Notes under the pieces: model-generated | Database searches by the model: none | What the model was told of the DNA's origin: nothing | What the model saw: only the letters and a program-made list of their open reading frames with translations | Source of the DNA: Desmospora profundinema | GTDB lineage: Bacteria > Bacillota > Bacilli > Thermoactinomycetales > DSM-45169 | Assembly (NCBI RefSeq): GCF_031454155.1 | Contig: NZ_JAVDQG010000002.1 | Location: 1 to 64,000 of the forward strand | Length of the DNA: 64,000 bases | Reading direction: 5' to 3' | Shown here: positions 7,631-19,023 of the stretch, in pieces | Layout of the letters: each line of letters starts with the position of its first letter | Numbering within the stretch: position 1 is the stretch's first letter | Translations under genes and position numbers: made by a program

Positions 7631-8374
7631 TTACCCTTCCCTTCCCTGTTTATGACGCTGTTCCCGGATGAGTTGATAAACGGCGTAGGGATCCTCCGCC
7701 CGGGTGATGGAACGCCCCACCACCAGGTGATCCGCTCCCGATTGCCACGCTTGTTGCGGGGTCAACACCCGGCGCTGGTCGCCGGCATCGTCCCCTTTTA
7801 AGCGGATCCCCGGCACCATGGTCACCAGGTCGCCGGAAACCTCTGTTTTGATCCAACCGGCTTCTTCTCCGGAACAAACCACTCCATCCATGCCGGAGCG
7901 ATAGGCCAAACCGGCCAGCTTGATAACGGAGTCCCGCACGGTGCCGGGAATTCCGATCTCTTCATTCATGCAGGCCTGATCGGTGCTGGTCAGCTGGGTG
8001 ACGGCCAACAGACGCGGCCGATTCTCGGCTGGTACGCGGTCTGCCGCCTCCCGCGCCGCTTCCATCATGGCTCGGCCCCCGGCGGTATGAAGGGTGGTGA
8101 AACGGACGCCCAACCCCAGCAAGGAGCCCACTGCACCGGCTACCGTATTGGGGATATCGTGCAGCTTCAGGTCCAGAAAGACGGGATAGCCCGCTTCTAC
8201 CAATTGGGATACCCAGCGGGGACCGGCCGCATAAAAAAGCTGCATCCCCACTTTGAGTGCCGGCCGTGCGTCTGAAGGCCAGCGCTTCAGGAATTGCTCC
8301 GCCTCGACCGCTCCGGGAAAATCCAATGCGATCCAGATTGGTTCCGACCGGTCCGCAGAGACGGTATCCGTCAT
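7631..8374 (-). CDS. pyrF: Orotidine 5'-phosphate decarboxylase
   Basis: 247 residues. Decarboxylates OMP to UMP, the last step of the pathway. The catalytic signature [13 protein letters not shown] is at about residues 70-82 and the C-terminal [10 protein letters not shown] phosphate-binding loop is present. The ATG follows AAGGAGGTG and overlaps the carB stop by 4 bp. In Bacillus pyrK and pyrD lie between carB and pyrF; here they are missing. Confidence 0.95.
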   Translation of the reverse strand: MTDTVSADRSEPIWIALDFPGAVEAEQFLKRWPSDARPALKVGMQLFYAAGPRWVSQLVEAGYPVFLDLKLHDIPNTVAGAVGSLLGLGVRFTTLHTAGGRAMMEAAREAADRVPAENRPRLLAVTQLTSTDQACMNEEIGIPGTVRDSVIKLAGLAYRSGMDGVVCSGEEAGWIKTEVSGDLVTMVPGIRLKGDDAGDQRRVLTPQQAWQSGADHLVVGRSITRAEDPYAVYQLIREQRHKQGREG

Positions 8375-11300
8375 ACCGGCACCTCCTTTTTTGCTGCAGC
8401 CGGCAGCGGCTGTCCGATCGGTTCCGCCGTCAGGTAGATGGACGCCAAGGTGGTCAACAACGCTTCCACCGTATCCAGCGAGGTGAGACAGGCGATGCCG
8501 TTTTCCACCGCCTCGCGCCGGATGCGGAACCCGTCCCGTTCCGGTGTCTTGCCCCGTGTCCAGGTGTTGACCACCAGATCGGCTTTCCCTTGGCGGATCC
8601 AGTCTAGGATATGGGGGGAGCCCTCTTTCAGCTTGTTCACCTGGGTGACGGGAATTCCATCTTCTTCTAACAGCTTCGCCGTACCCGACGTGGCGACGAT
8701 TTGATAGCCGAGGCGGTGGAATTGCCGGATCAAAGGCAGGGCTTCTTCTTTCTCTTTGTCCCCGATGGTGGTCACTACCGTGCCGAAACGGGGCAACGAT
8801 ACCCCCGCCGCCAACAACCCCTTGTACACCGCACGGGCGTAGTCGCGATCCCGTCCCATCACTTCACCGGTCGATTTCATTTCCGGACCCAGGGTGACAT
8901 CCACCCGGCGTAGCTTGGCGAAGGAGAAGACCGGCACCTTCACCGCTACGTCGCCGTTTTCCGGCCACAGTCCGCCTGCATATCCTTGGGCTGCCAAGCT
9001 TTCTCCCAACATGATGCGGGTGGCGATCCGAGCCATCGGTACACCGGTCACCTTGCTCAGGAAGGGAACGGTTCGGGACGCGCGGGGATTCACCTCCAGC
9101 ACATAGATCTCACCCTGATGCAGGACATACTGGATATTGATCAATCCCTTGGTTTTCAAGGCGCGGGCGATTTCCGCCGTCATCGCCACCAACCGCTCTT
9201 TTTGTTCGGCAGTCACCGTCTGCGGCGGATAGACGGCGATGGAGTCGCCGGAGTGAACCCCGGCCCGTTCGATGTGCTCCATGATGCCGGGGACGAGTAC
9301 TTCTTCCCCGTCTGCAATCGCGTCCACCTCGATCTCACGTCCGCGGAGATAGCGGTCAATCAGGACGGGATGGGACGGGTTTACCTTGACGGCGGCATCC
9401 ATGTAGGAACGGAGCTCTTCCACGCTGTACACGATTTCCATCGCCCGTCCCCCCAGCACATAGGAGGGACGCACCAGGACCGGAAAGCCCAGCTCCTGTG
9501 CGGCGTCTACCGCTTCCTCCACCGACGTGACAGCCGATCCCGGCGGCTGGGGAATGCCCACCTGTTGCAGCAGCCGTTCAAATTTTTCCCGGTCTTCCGC
9601 CCGGTCGATCTCTTCCAGGGAGGTACCCAGGATGGGGATACCCGCTTCTTTTAAGTCCCGAGCGAGGTTGAGGGACGTCTGGCCGCCGAACTGGACGATG
9701 ACGCCCATGGGCTGTTCCTTTTCGATCACGTGGAGGACGTCTTCCTCGGTCAGCGGATCGAAGTAGAGCCGGTCCGAGATGTTGTAATCCGTCGAAACCG
9801 TCTCCGGGTTATTGTTGATGATGACGGCTTCTAATCCCGCCTCCCGGATCGCCTGGATAGCGTGGACGGTCGCATAATCAAATTCCACTCCCTGACCGAT
9901 GCGGATCGGTCCGGATCCCAGCACCAGCACCGTCGGCTTCTTCCCTGTCTCCACCTCATCCTCTTCTTCATAGGTGGAGTAATAGTAGGGAGTAGCCGCC
10001 TCAAACTCCGCTGCACACGTATCGACGATTTTGTATACGGGCCGGATCGACCATTCCCGGCGCAAACGGGCCACTTCCTCGATCGGCGTTGCACTCGCCC
10101 GGGCGATGGCCGCATCGGTGAAGCCGGCCCGTTTAGCACGGAGGAGGAGCTCCGGTGTCAAACCGTCTGTTTGGCTCAATCCCCGCTCCAGTCGGATTAC
10201 ATTTTCCAGCTTGCCCAGGAAGAACGGATCGATCCAGGTCAAGCGGTGAAGTTCCTCCAGCGAACCTCCGCGCCGCAGCCATTCTGCCGCCAGGAAGAGG
10301 CGTTCGTCATCAGGGGTGCGCAGCCGCTGTTCCAGTTCTTCCTGGGTCAGCGCCTCCGCTTCAGGTAGTTCCACATGATCCAAGCCCAATTCCAGGGACC
10401 GGACCGCTTTTAACAGCGACTCTTCCAAGGTGCGGCCGATCGCCATCACTTCGCCGGTGGCTTTCATCTGAGTCCCCAGCTTGCGGTTGGCGGTGGTGAA
10501 TTTATCAAAGGGCCAGCGCGGGATCTTGCTCACCACGTAGTCCAGGGTGGGTTCAAAACAGGCGGATGTCTGACCGGTAACCGGGTTGGTCAGCTCGTCC
10601 AGGGTATACCCGATGGCGATCTTGGCGGCGATCCGGGCGATGGGATAACCCGTCGCCTTGGAAGCCAGAGCACTGGATCGGCTCACCCGCGGGTTTACTT
10701 CAATCACATGGTACTGGAAACTGTCGGTATCCAGTGCAAACTGGACATTGCACCCGCCGCGGATATCCAGAGCCCGAATAATTTTCAGGGCGGAGCTTCG
10801 CAACATCTGATGATCCCGATCCGAGAGGGTTTGAGAGGGAGCAAACACAATGCTGTCCCCGGTGTGTACCCCGACCGGATCGAAGTTTTCCATGTTGCAG
10901 ACCACGATCACGTTGTCGGCGGCGTCCCGCATCACCTCGTACTCCACTTCTTTCCAGCCGGCGATGCTCTTCTCGATCAGGCATTGACCGATAGGGCTGT
11001 ATCGGATGCCGTTGTCCACGATTTGACGCAATTCCTGTTCCGAGTCGGCGATCCCGCCACCGGTCCCTCCCAAGGTGTAAGCCGGGCGGACGATAAGGGG
11101 AAAGCCGATGTTATTGGCAAAGTCGACCGCTTCATCCACCGAATGGACGATGACACTCTCCGGTGTGGGCTCACCGATCTCTTTCATCAAGGTACGGAAA
11201 CGGTCCCGGTCCTCTGCACAGGTGATGGCCTCCAGTTCCGTTCCCAGCAAGCGGACCCCTTCCCGCTCCAACACACCGGATTGAGCCAGTTCCACCGCCA

Positions 11301-11592
11301 GGTTCAGACCGGTCTGTCCCCCCAGGGTGGGGAGTAATCCATCGGGGCGCTCCTTGCGAATCACCTGGGTGATAAATTCGGGTGTCATCGGTTCAATATA
11401 AACTTGGTCGGCGATATCCGTATCGGTCATAATCGTGGCGGGGTTGCTGTTGACCAGCACCACCTCAATCCCCTCTTCCCGCAAGGATTGACAGGCCTGG
11501 GTGCCGGCATAATCAAACTCCGCCGCCTGGCCGATCACGATGGGACCGGAACCGATCACCAGAATTTTTTTCAGGGATGGATCTTTAGGCAT
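8371..11592 (-). CDS. carB: Carbamoyl phosphate synthase, large subunit
   Basis: 1073 residues, full length for the family. Uses ammonia from the small subunit, bicarbonate and two ATP to make carbamoyl phosphate. Two homologous ATP-grasp halves are visible ([20 protein letters not shown] near the start and [20 protein letters not shown] near residue 560), followed by an MGS-like allosteric domain in the last ~140 residues ([25 protein letters not shown]). It overlaps carA by 8 bp. In the Bacillus nomenclature it would be pyrAB. Several long plus-strand frames run opposite it but have no family features. Confidence 0.95.
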   Translation of the reverse strand: MPKDPSLKKILVIGSGPIVIGQAAEFDYAGTQACQSLREEGIEVVLVNSNPATIMTDTDIADQVYIEPMTPEFITQVIRKERPDGLLPTLGGQTGLNLAVELAQSGVLEREGVRLLGTELEAITCAEDRDRFRTLMKEIGEPTPESVIVHSVDEAVDFANNIGFPLIVRPAYTLGGTGGGIADSEQELRQIVDNGIRYSPIGQCLIEKSIAGWKEVEYEVMRDAADNVIVVCNMENFDPVGVHTGDSIVFAPSQTLSDRDHQMLRSSALKIIRALDIRGGCNVQFALDTDSFQYHVIEVNPRVSRSSALASKATGYPIARIAAKIAIGYTLDELTNPVTGQTSACFEPTLDYVVSKIPRWPFDKFTTANRKLGTQMKATGEVMAIGRTLEESLLKAVRSLELGLDHVELPEAEALTQEELEQRLRTPDDERLFLAAEWLRRGGSLEELHRLTWIDPFFLGKLENVIRLERGLSQTDGLTPELLLRAKRAGFTDAAIARASATPIEEVARLRREWSIRPVYKIVDTCAAEFEAATPYYYSTYEEEDEVETGKKPTVLVLGSGPIRIGQGVEFDYATVHAIQAIREAGLEAVIINNNPETVSTDYNISDRLYFDPLTEEDVLHVIEKEQPMGVIVQFGGQTSLNLARDLKEAGIPILGTSLEEIDRAEDREKFERLLQQVGIPQPPGSAVTSVEEAVDAAQELGFPVLVRPSYVLGGRAMEIVYSVEELRSYMDAAVKVNPSHPVLIDRYLRGREIEVDAIADGEEVLVPGIMEHIERAGVHSGDSIAVYPPQTVTAEQKERLVAMTAEIARALKTKGLINIQYVLHQGEIYVLEVNPRASRTVPFLSKVTGVPMARIATRIMLGESLAAQGYAGGLWPENGDVAVKVPVFSFAKLRRVDVTLGPEMKSTGEVMGRDRDYARAVYKGLLAAGVSLPRFGTVVTTIGDKEKEEALPLIRQFHRLGYQIVATSGTAKLLEEDGIPVTQVNKLKEGSPHILDWIRQGKADLVVNTWTRGKTPERDGFRIRREAVENGIACLTSLDTVEALLTTLASIYLTAEPIGQPLPAAAKKEVPV

Positions 11593-12679
11593 AAACGTTT
11601 CCTCCTTTGCTTAAGGATGGGTGCAACCCTTCCACGAATCGATCGAACAGGGACTCTGAATCCCGGGGACCCGGGGCCGCTTCCGGGTGGAACTGAACGG
11701 AGAAAGCCTGCAACTCCCGGTGTGCCAGCCCTTCACAGGTCCCGTCATTGAGGGCGATGTGCGTCAGTTTAAGGGGCGTTCCCTCCAGAGAGGCGTTGCG
11801 GACGGCATAGCCATGGTTCTGGGACGTGATCCAGGTGCGGCCGCTGTCCAGCTCCTTGACCGGATGGTTACTGCCCCGATGGCCAAATTTCATCTTTTCC
11901 GTATCCGCCCCGCAAGCCAGTGCAAACAACTGGTGTCCAAGGCAAATGCCAAAGAGCGGATAGCGGCCCAAGAGAGCTTCCACGGTGCGGACCGCGTGGG
12001 GGACATCTTTCGGATCCCCCGGTCCGTTGGAGAGGAGAATGCCGTCCGGCCGCAGCCGTTCGATCTCATCCGCCGTCGTGTCATGGGGGACCACCACCAC
12101 ATCACAGCCCCGTTTGGCCAGTTCCCGCTGCAATCCGTATTTGGCGCCAAAGTCCATCAACACCACCCGAGGGCCGTAACTAGGGGCGGTATGAATACTT
12201 TGCGTACTGACACGGGCCACCTGATCCCGCATCAGCGGTTGAACATCCAACCGCTCCGCCAGCGCTTCCCACGATTCATTCCCCGTGGAAAGGATTCCTT
12301 TCATCGTGCCTTGAACGCGGATCCGGCGTGTTAGCTGGCGGGTATCGATCCCGGATAATCCCATGACTCCGTATTCCTTCAGCCAGTGGCCGATGCTGCG
12401 CTCGCTGCGCCAGTGACTGGGCGGCTCTGCATGTTCCCGCACCACAAATCCGTGCACAAACGGACGCCGAGATTCGATATCGTGTCGGTTGATCCCATAA
12501 TTTCCGATCAAGGGATAGGTCATGGTGACGATTTGACCGCAGTAGGAGGGATCGGTCAGCACTTCCTGGTATCCTGTCATTCCCGTATTGAAGACCACTT
12601 CTCCCACTGACTCTCCTTCGGCTCCGAACGAGTAGCCTTCCCATTTGCTTCCGTCTTCCAAAAGCAGCTTGGCCTGCAT
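11585..12679 (-). CDS. carA: Carbamoyl phosphate synthase, small (glutaminase) subunit
   Basis: 364 residues. Hydrolyses glutamine and channels ammonia to CarB. An N-terminal CPSase_sm domain ([18 protein letters not shown]) precedes a class I glutamine amidotransferase domain with nucleophile Cys in FGICLGHQ and the His-Glu pair in FSVQFHPE. The ATG at 12679 is behind GGGAGGGAG; the upstream frame extension falls inside a dispersed repeat. A 250-bp gap with that repeat separates it from pyrC, unusual in an otherwise tight operon. Confidence 0.95.
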   Translation of the reverse strand: MQAKLLLEDGSKWEGYSFGAEGESVGEVVFNTGMTGYQEVLTDPSYCGQIVTMTYPLIGNYGINRHDIESRRPFVHGFVVREHAEPPSHWRSERSIGHWLKEYGVMGLSGIDTRQLTRRIRVQGTMKGILSTGNESWEALAERLDVQPLMRDQVARVSTQSIHTAPSYGPRVVLMDFGAKYGLQRELAKRGCDVVVVPHDTTADEIERLRPDGILLSNGPGDPKDVPHAVRTVEALLGRYPLFGICLGHQLFALACGADTEKMKFGHRGSNHPVKELDSGRTWITSQNHGYAVRNASLEGTPLKLTHIALNDGTCEGLAHRELQAFSVQFHPEAAPGPRDSESLFDRFVEGLHPSLSKGGNVYA

Positions 12680-12711
12680 GGTTCTCCCTCCCGTTTTTTG
12701 TTTTGATCTAG

Positions 12712-12855
12712 GGCGTGTCTGAACAATCCGTAGGGCGAGATCCCGGGTCGGCATGGCTGTCTTCGTTTCGTTGCAAAAAGCGCAAAGGCTCTCTGCCAGC
12801 CATACCGACCCTCTCTCCGTTCTTGCGGAAAATTGAATGACCAGACAGGCTCTAG
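12712..12855. repeat. Dispersed hairpin repeat, copy A
   Basis: About 145 bp in the pyrC-carA gap. The ends form an imperfect inverted repeat (TGTCTGAACAATCCG against its partner ending CCAGACAGGC), and the interior has a long stem, GGGTCGGCATGGCTG against CAGCCATACCGACCC. Related elements are at 19024-19113 and 53568-53688. No reading frame. It resembles a MITE or BIME-like mobile intergenic hairpin. Confidence 0.7.
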
Positions 12856-12929
12856 TACTTTAGCTAACTTCGATTTAATTGTCGGTCGTTATAGCAAAAA
12901 AGCATTCGATTGTTTCATCTCGCCTCTTC

Positions 12930-14219
12930 TTAAATGCCGTCTTCCCGCCAGATGACGCGTCCGTCCACCAGGGTCATCATCGGCCAGCCTTTTACTTTCC
13001 ACCCCGCAAAGGGCGTGTTTTTCCCTTTCGAGTAAAAGGTTTCGGGATCGATGGTCCGCTCTGCTTCCAAATCGATCACCGCGATGTCGGCTTGGGCTCC
13101 TTCCTTCAACTCACCCCAGGGCAAACCGAACCGATCAGCCGGAATCCGGGTCATCTTATCCACCAACTGGGCCAGTGTCAGTTCACCGGTCAGCACCAGA
13201 TGGGTGTAAAGAAGTGGAAAGGCCGTCTCCAATCCCACAATGCCGAAGGGGGCTTCCGTAATCGGCCGTTTTTTCTCTTCCGCGGTATGGGGAGCGTGAT
13301 CCGTAGCGATGAAATCGATGGTGCCGTCTTTCAGCGCCGCCAGCAATGCCGCCCGATCCCGCTTGCTGCGAAGGGGAGGGTTCATCTTAAAGGCCGGATC
13401 CGGTCCCGGAATGTCGGTATCGCACAGCAGCAGGTGATGGGGGCTCACTTCGGCGGTCACTCGCTGTCCCCATTCTTTGGCCTCCCGGATCAAGCGGACG
13501 GAGGATTCGGCGCTCACATGACAGACATGGTAATGGACTCCGGTATCCTCCGCCAGCAGGATGTCTCGTCCCACATGGATTGACTCCGCTTCCGGCGGAA
13601 TCCCCGGCAAACCGTGTTTCTCGGCGAACTCGCCCGTGTGAACACAAGCGCCCGGAATAAGAAGGTCTTCTTCTTCGCAGTGCGCCACCAAGGGCAGCTC
13701 CAGCCGAGCCGCTTCCCGCATGGCGGCTTTCATCATGCGTGGGCTTTGCACTCCCACCCCGTCATCGGAGACCGCAAAGGCGCCTGCTTCTTTCAATCCC
13801 GCCATGTCTGTCAAACGATCACCGGACAGGCCGCGGGTGATGGCGGCGATGGGGAGCAGCCGCACCCCGCTGCCGCTCTCACGGTTACTGGCAAGGATGC
13901 GCTCCACCACCTCCGGGCTGTCGGTGACAGGGGAGGTATTGGGCATACATGCGACGGTGGTATAGCCTCCCCGGGCAGCGGCTCGGGTGCCGGTGGCAAT
14001 CGTCTCCTTTTCCTCAAAGCCCGGTTCGCGCAGATGGATGTGAAGATCGATCAAGCCGGGAATCACCAGCCTTCCCGCTGCATCGATCACCTCTTCCCCC
14101 GGCATCGCTTCCAGTTGGTCGGCGATGGCGGCGATCCGTCCGTCCCGCAGGCGAATGGCGGCTGTCCGCAGTTCTCCCCCTTCTCCGATCACCTGTCCGT
14201 TCAGGAGTACTGTCATCAT
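12930..14219 (-). CDS. pyrC: Dihydroorotase
   Basis: 429 residues, class I dihydroorotase size. Cyclises carbamoyl aspartate to dihydroorotate. Metal-site motifs are visible: DLHIHLREPG near residue 60, AHCEEEDLL near 180, CHVSAES near 235, and ATDHAPH near 305. ATG start overlapping the pyrB stop (ATGATGA context). Confidence 0.95.
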   Translation of the reverse strand: MMTVLLNGQVIGEGGELRTAAIRLRDGRIAAIADQLEAMPGEEVIDAAGRLVIPGLIDLHIHLREPGFEEKETIATGTRAAARGGYTTVACMPNTSPVTDSPEVVERILASNRESGSGVRLLPIAAITRGLSGDRLTDMAGLKEAGAFAVSDDGVGVQSPRMMKAAMREAARLELPLVAHCEEEDLLIPGACVHTGEFAEKHGLPGIPPEAESIHVGRDILLAEDTGVHYHVCHVSAESSVRLIREAKEWGQRVTAEVSPHHLLLCDTDIPGPDPAFKMNPPLRSKRDRAALLAALKDGTIDFIATDHAPHTAEEKKRPITEAPFGIVGLETAFPLLYTHLVLTGELTLAQLVDKMTRIPADRFGLPWGELKEGAQADIAVIDLEAERTIDPETFYSKGKNTPFAGWKVKGWPMMTLVDGRVIWREDGI

Positions 14220-15139
14220 CCTCTTCCCCCTTCCAGAGCCCGTTCAAGAACCGCCATGCGGATCCAGACTCCGTTGCTCATCTGTTCAAATATCTTGGAA
14301 CGCTTATGCTCCACCAGTTCACTGGCGATCTCCACCCCGCGGTTGACCGGAGCAGGATGCAAAATGACGGCATGGGAGCGCATCGCCTCCACCCGTTCCG
14401 GTGTCAGCCCGTAGGCATGGAGGTAGACGTCCGGTGACGAAAACAACGTTTCCCGGTGCCGTTCCAGCTGCACCCGCAACATCATGACCACATCCGCCTG
14501 CCGGATCGCTTCATCCACCGGTAGGTAGGGAGCATACTCTTCAAGAGAAGGATCCCGCATCGATTCCGGTCCAGCCAGGATGACACGGGCACCGAAGGTT
14601 TTCAGGGCCCAGTAGTTGGATCGGGCTACCCGGCTGTGTCGAATGTCCCCGATGATGGAGACGGTGAGTCCTTTCAAGGTGCCAAATTGTTCCCGCATGG
14701 TAAACAGGTCCAACAGTGCTTGGGTCGGATGACCCCCGTTGCCTTCACCGGCATTGACCAGGGAAACCCCCGGATTTTCCCAAGCCATCTCTGCCAGGGT
14801 GCCGATCCCCGCATGGCGCACCACCACTACCTCCACCCCGACTGCCGCCAAGGTGCGCAAGGTGTCATAAAAGGATTCCCCTTTCATCGTGCTGGACGTT
14901 TCCCCATCGAGGGGAATCGTCTCCATACCCAGCCGCTTTTCCGCCACTTCAAAGGAGACGCGGGTGCGGGTGCTGGGTTCCAAAAACCAGTTGGCGGCAA
15001 ACCGCCCCTTTCCAGTCTGAAACCATGCCTCGGGATGGTCACGCCAATAGGCGGCGCGGCAAAAGAGAGACTCCATCTCTTCCAACGACAATCCATCCGT
15101 ATCGATCAAATGTCGGCGCACAAGTTGCGTTTCCATCAT
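14216..15139 (-). CDS. pyrB: Aspartate carbamoyltransferase catalytic subunit
   Basis: 307 residues. Condenses carbamoyl phosphate with aspartate. Carbamoyl-phosphate motif EPSTRTRVSFE near residue 50 and the HPTQALLDLFT loop near 135 are intact. The ATG at 15139 is used because GGAGGGAGG lies just upstream and because the attenuator terminator (15164-15195) occupies the longer in-frame extension. No regulatory-chain gene (pyrI) is nearby, as usual in Bacilli. Confidence 0.95.
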   Translation of the reverse strand: MMETQLVRRHLIDTDGLSLEEMESLFCRAAYWRDHPEAWFQTGKGRFAANWFLEPSTRTRVSFEVAEKRLGMETIPLDGETSSTMKGESFYDTLRTLAAVGVEVVVVRHAGIGTLAEMAWENPGVSLVNAGEGNGGHPTQALLDLFTMREQFGTLKGLTVSIIGDIRHSRVARSNYWALKTFGARVILAGPESMRDPSLEEYAPYLPVDEAIRQADVVMMLRVQLERHRETLFSSPDVYLHAYGLTPERVEAMRSHAVILHPAPVNRGVEIASELVEHKRSKIFEQMSNGVWIRMAVLERALEGGRG

Positions 15140-15163
15140 GGTTTTTTCCTCCCTCCAGGGTGT

Positions 15164-15265
15164 AAAAAAACTCCTGCCCGCAGCGGGAAGGAGTGGAGGA
15201 TCCCCCTGAAGCATCGCGCACGAGGAGGTCCGACGGTCCGTTTTCCTTCCCGGCCTCACGGGACC
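15164..15265 (-). promoter_or_regulatory. PyrR attenuator 3 (pyrP-pyrB)
   Basis: PyrR-binding loop GGTCCCGTGAGGCC (15252-15265, minus), followed by a terminator hairpin ACTCCTTCCCGC...GGAGT with a seven-T tail (15164-15195), just before the pyrB ribosome site. This is the classic anti-antiterminator/terminator layout: UMP-bound PyrR should promote termination. Confidence 0.85.
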
Positions 15266-15295
15266 GGTTATTAAAGGGGACTGTTGTTTTTTTGA

Positions 15296-16660
15296 TTAAG
15301 CGGCTTCTTCCACGCTTGCCCCGTCATCTTCCCGATTGGAAGGCAAGATCAGGTTCAGCAGAATTCCAGTGACGGTGGCCAGCGCCATCCCTTCCACCTC
15401 GAAGTGAATACCGGCGAATTTCAGAGCGGCACCGCCCACCCCAATCACCAAGACCACCGATGCGATCACCAGGTTTCGCTTGTCGCCGAAATCGATCTGA
15501 TTCTCCACCATCATCCGGAGCCCTGCCGAAGCGATCACCCCGAACAGCAGGATGGATACGCCCCCCATGACCGCCGGGGGGATCGTGGAGATCAGGGCGG
15601 ACAGTTTACCCACAAAGGAGAAAGCGATGGCGGCGGTGGCCGCCCCCCCGATCACAAATACACTGAAGATCCGAGTCATGGCCATCACACCGATATTCTC
15701 TCCGTAGGTCGTGTTGGGTGGAGCCCCGATCAGAGCTGCCAGTGAGGTGGCCACCCCGTCACCCAGAATGGAGCGGTGCAAACCAGGATCTTTGGCCAGA
15801 TCCCGATCCATGATGTTACTGGTCACCATCAGGTGGCCGATATGTTCTGCCAGCGTAACCAGGGCGACAGGCACGATCACCAGTGCCGCCGTCCAGGAAA
15901 CCACGGGAGCAGTGAACTCCGGCAGGGCCAGCCATGCTGCCTCCCGCAACGGAGCAAAATCGACCAAGCCGATTGCCATCGCAACCGCATACCCCCCCGT
16001 GATCCCGACGAGAATCGGAATGAGACTGAGAAATCCGCGGAAAAAGAGACTGGCGACTACTGCGAACGCCAAGGTGGCCAAGGCGACGCTGAAGTGTTTC
16101 AAGGAGTAAGTCTTGACGGTAACCGTTCCCGCATCTTCATCCACTTGCTCCACCGTACCGGGAAGAGCCTGAAATTCCTCTACCGTATCCGGAAGCGGGT
16201 GGGTCACCTGCTGGGTACTGGCCATATCCACCGCCGTTGCGGCCAGGGCCAGTCCGATGACAATCACTACCGAGCCGATCACCACCGGCGGCAACAGTTT
16301 ATGGAGCCACCCCGCACCAAATCGGAAGATGACCAGGGCGACGATTCCATATACCACACCCGCCAGAAAGCAACCGAACAGCGCTTCCCCAACCCCCTGG
16401 GTCTGGGAAACCGTGATGATCGGAACGATAAATGCGAAGGAGGAACCCAGATAGGCCGGAATCTTCCCCCGGGTAATGATCAGATATGCCAGGGTACCGA
16501 CCCCGCTGGCCAGCAACGTGACCGCCGGTGAAAGGCCGGTCAGGAGCGGGACCAGGATCGTGGCACCAAACATGGCAAACAGGTGTTGGATGCTGAGGGC
16601 GATCCATTTACCCGCTTGCGGCTTTTCGTGGACATCCAGGATCATCTGGGTTTTCTTCAT
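15296..16660 (-). CDS. pyrP: Uracil permease
   Basis: 454 residues, about 12-14 hydrophobic segments, NCS2 (nucleobase:cation symporter-2) family. The N-terminal QHLFAMFGATILVPLLTGL is typical of uracil permeases, and the conserved NTTYGENIG motif lies near residue 305. Second gene of the operon behind attenuator 2. An extra soluble-looking segment (~residues 155-185, QQVTHPLPDTVEEFQALPG) is inserted between membrane segments, making it slightly longer than Bacillus PyrP. Confidence 0.92.
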   Translation of the reverse strand: MKKTQMILDVHEKPQAGKWIALSIQHLFAMFGATILVPLLTGLSPAVTLLASGVGTLAYLIITRGKIPAYLGSSFAFIVPIITVSQTQGVGEALFGCFLAGVVYGIVALVIFRFGAGWLHKLLPPVVIGSVVIVIGLALAATAVDMASTQQVTHPLPDTVEEFQALPGTVEQVDEDAGTVTVKTYSLKHFSVALATLAFAVVASLFFRGFLSLIPILVGITGGYAVAMAIGLVDFAPLREAAWLALPEFTAPVVSWTAALVIVPVALVTLAEHIGHLMVTSNIMDRDLAKDPGLHRSILGDGVATSLAALIGAPPNTTYGENIGVMAMTRIFSVFVIGGAATAAIAFSFVGKLSALISTIPPAVMGGVSILLFGVIASAGLRMMVENQIDFGDKRNLVIASVVLVIGVGGAALKFAGIHFEVEGMALATVTGILLNLILPSNREDDGASVEEAA

Positions 16661-16683
16661 TGTGGAGCCTCCTTTTTTCGATC

Positions 16684-16782
16684 AAAAAAGCCTCTCCACC
16701 GTACCACCGGCAGAGAGGCCTTGGACATGCCCCTTTTTGGCATGCGTCATCCAGGCTTTTCCCTTGCCGGTCTCACGGGACC
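16684..16782 (-). promoter_or_regulatory. PyrR attenuator 2 (pyrR-pyrP)
   Basis: PyrR-binding loop GGTCCCGTGAGACC (16769-16782, minus) and downstream terminator with GCCTCTC/GAGAGGC arms and a six-T tail (16684-16720). Equivalent in position to the Bacillus pyrR-pyrP attenuator. Confidence 0.85.
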
Positions 16783-16801
16783 GTCTTTAAAGGGGGAACC
16801 A

Positions 16802-17452
<651 letters not shown>

Positions 17453-17517
17453 GGATTAAAAGGTCTTCATACAGTTTCATTTATTATGGCCGAAAAACCT
17501 GCTTTTGTCAATGGGAT

Positions 17518-18441
17518 TCACGATTGTCGAAATCCTTTGATCAACCGCTGCATGTCTTCCGGCAGGGGTGCCGTCAAACGAATGGGCTTTCCTGTGCGGG
17601 GATGGATAAAGCCCAATGTCTCCGCATGTAAAGCCTGACCCTGGATCGAAAAACGGTGGGATTGACTGCTGTATAAGGGGTCGCCCACCAACGGATGAGC
17701 GATGTGTTTCATATGCACCCGGATTTGGTGTGTGCGCCCCGTTTCCAGACGGCAGGCAACATAAGTGGCACGGGAAAACCGTTCCAACACCTCAAAATGG
17801 GTGACGGCCGGTTTGCCGTTTCGATGCTCGACCGCCATTCGTTGGCGGAATCGGGGATCCCGTCCGATCGGCGCATCGATGGTCCCCCGATCATGGGAGA
17901 CATTACCGTGGACCACTGCCAGATAACGCCGTTCCACCTCATGTGCCTTCAGTTGGGCAGCCAGTGATCGATGCGCCGCATCGTTTTTGGCCACCATGAT
18001 CAGCCCGGAAGTATCCTTGTCGATTCGGTGCACAATTCCGGGTCGCAACACGCCTCCGATTCCGGACAAATCCCCGCAGTGGGCCAGCAAGGCATTGACC
18101 AAAGTACCGGAGCGGTTTCCTGGAGCCGGGTGGACCACCATCCCTCGCGGTTTGTTCACCACCACCACATCGGTGTCCTCATAGCGGATGTCCAAGGGGA
18201 TCGCTTCTGCCTCCACCGTCATCTCCTCAGGAGGGGGAACAACCACTTCCACCACTTCCCCTTCTTTTAGACGGTGATTCCCTTTCACTGCTCGACCGTC
18301 CACCTGGATTCTGTGATCGCGAATCCAGGATTGGACGGCCATCCGGGACCAGTCTTCCCCTTGAGTGGTGACAAACTTATCCAAACGTTGCCCGACATCA
18401 TCGGCAGCTACGACAAAGCGATGGGTTGGTGTTGTGGTCAA
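17518..18441 (-). CDS. RluA-family pseudouridine synthase (RluD/YlyB type)
   Basis: 307 residues. N-terminal S4 RNA-binding domain (GQRLDKFVT...SWIRDHRIQVDGRAVKGNHRLKEGE) and a catalytic domain with HRIDKDTSGL, whose Asp is the nucleophile, near residue 140. It modifies uridines in 23S rRNA by family knowledge; the exact site is not predictable here. The TTG start overlaps the lspA stop by 4 bp. The order lspA-rluD-type-pyrR is the same as in Bacillus (lspA-ylyB-pyrR). Confidence 0.9.
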   Translation of the reverse strand: MTTTPTHRFVVAADDVGQRLDKFVTTQGEDWSRMAVQSWIRDHRIQVDGRAVKGNHRLKEGEVVEVVVPPPEEMTVEAEAIPLDIRYEDTDVVVVNKPRGMVVHPAPGNRSGTLVNALLAHCGDLSGIGGVLRPGIVHRIDKDTSGLIMVAKNDAAHRSLAAQLKAHEVERRYLAVVHGNVSHDRGTIDAPIGRDPRFRQRMAVEHRNGKPAVTHFEVLERFSRATYVACRLETGRTHQIRVHMKHIAHPLVGDPLYSSQSHRFSIQGQALHAETLGFIHPRTGKPIRLTAPLPEDMQRLIKGFRQS

Positions 18442-18929
18442 GAACTTTCCCCCGCTTCCCGAACCACGCGGTCCCCCTCTTCCAATTCAGTCTGAGGGTG
18501 ACGCAAAGTAATCCAGACCATAATCGCGACACCCACGACAATGGCGGAGTCGGCCACATTGAAGATCGGGTAATGAATCAGGCGGAAATCCAGGAAATCC
18601 ACCACTTCCCCCATCCGGACCCGATCGATCAAATTGCCGATCGCGCCGCCCAAGATCAACGCCAATGACCAGCTCATCAACGGTTGCCGGCCCTTCAGCC
18701 GGATTAAGTAAACGATGATCCCCACTACCACAGCGATGGTGACGGTAATGAACAACCACTGCTGATCCTGCAGAATCCCGAAAGCCGCTCCCCTGTTACG
18801 ATGGGAAGTGATATGAAAAACATCGTCCCACAAAGGAATCGACTCGTATAGACTCATCCTGTGCAGGACGAACCATTTAGTAACCTGATCCAACAGCAAT
18901 ATAAAGGCCGTGATTGAAAAATAACGCAA
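18438..18929 (-). CDS. lspA: Lipoprotein signal peptidase (signal peptidase II)
   Basis: 163 residues, four membrane segments. Cleaves the signal peptide of diacylated prolipoproteins. The aspartic protease dyad lies in GGAIGNLIDRV and FNVADSAIV. A TTG at 18929 is preferred because GGGGAGG is 6 nt upstream and the protein then begins MRYFSITAF, a normal LspA start; a longer TTG start at 18962 is possible. Lipoproteins in this window (the toxins, 33830-34489) would be its substrates. Confidence 0.93.
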   Translation of the reverse strand: MRYFSITAFILLLDQVTKWFVLHRMSLYESIPLWDDVFHITSHRNRGAAFGILQDQQWLFITVTIAVVVGIIVYLIRLKGRQPLMSWSLALILGGAIGNLIDRVRMGEVVDFLDFRLIHYPIFNVADSAIVVGVAIMVWITLRHPQTELEEGDRVVREAGESS

Positions 18930-19023
18930 CGTTGTCCTCCCCTCTGCTGGCAAGACAATCAAGCACCTTCATCTTCCAGATTTTCATTTTAGCACAGGCG
19001 GATGTCCGTCACAACAACAGCAG

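Noticed and set aside
8986-9654. 222-codon plus-strand frame opposite carB
   Set aside because: Shadow of the carB frame with no recognisable motif.
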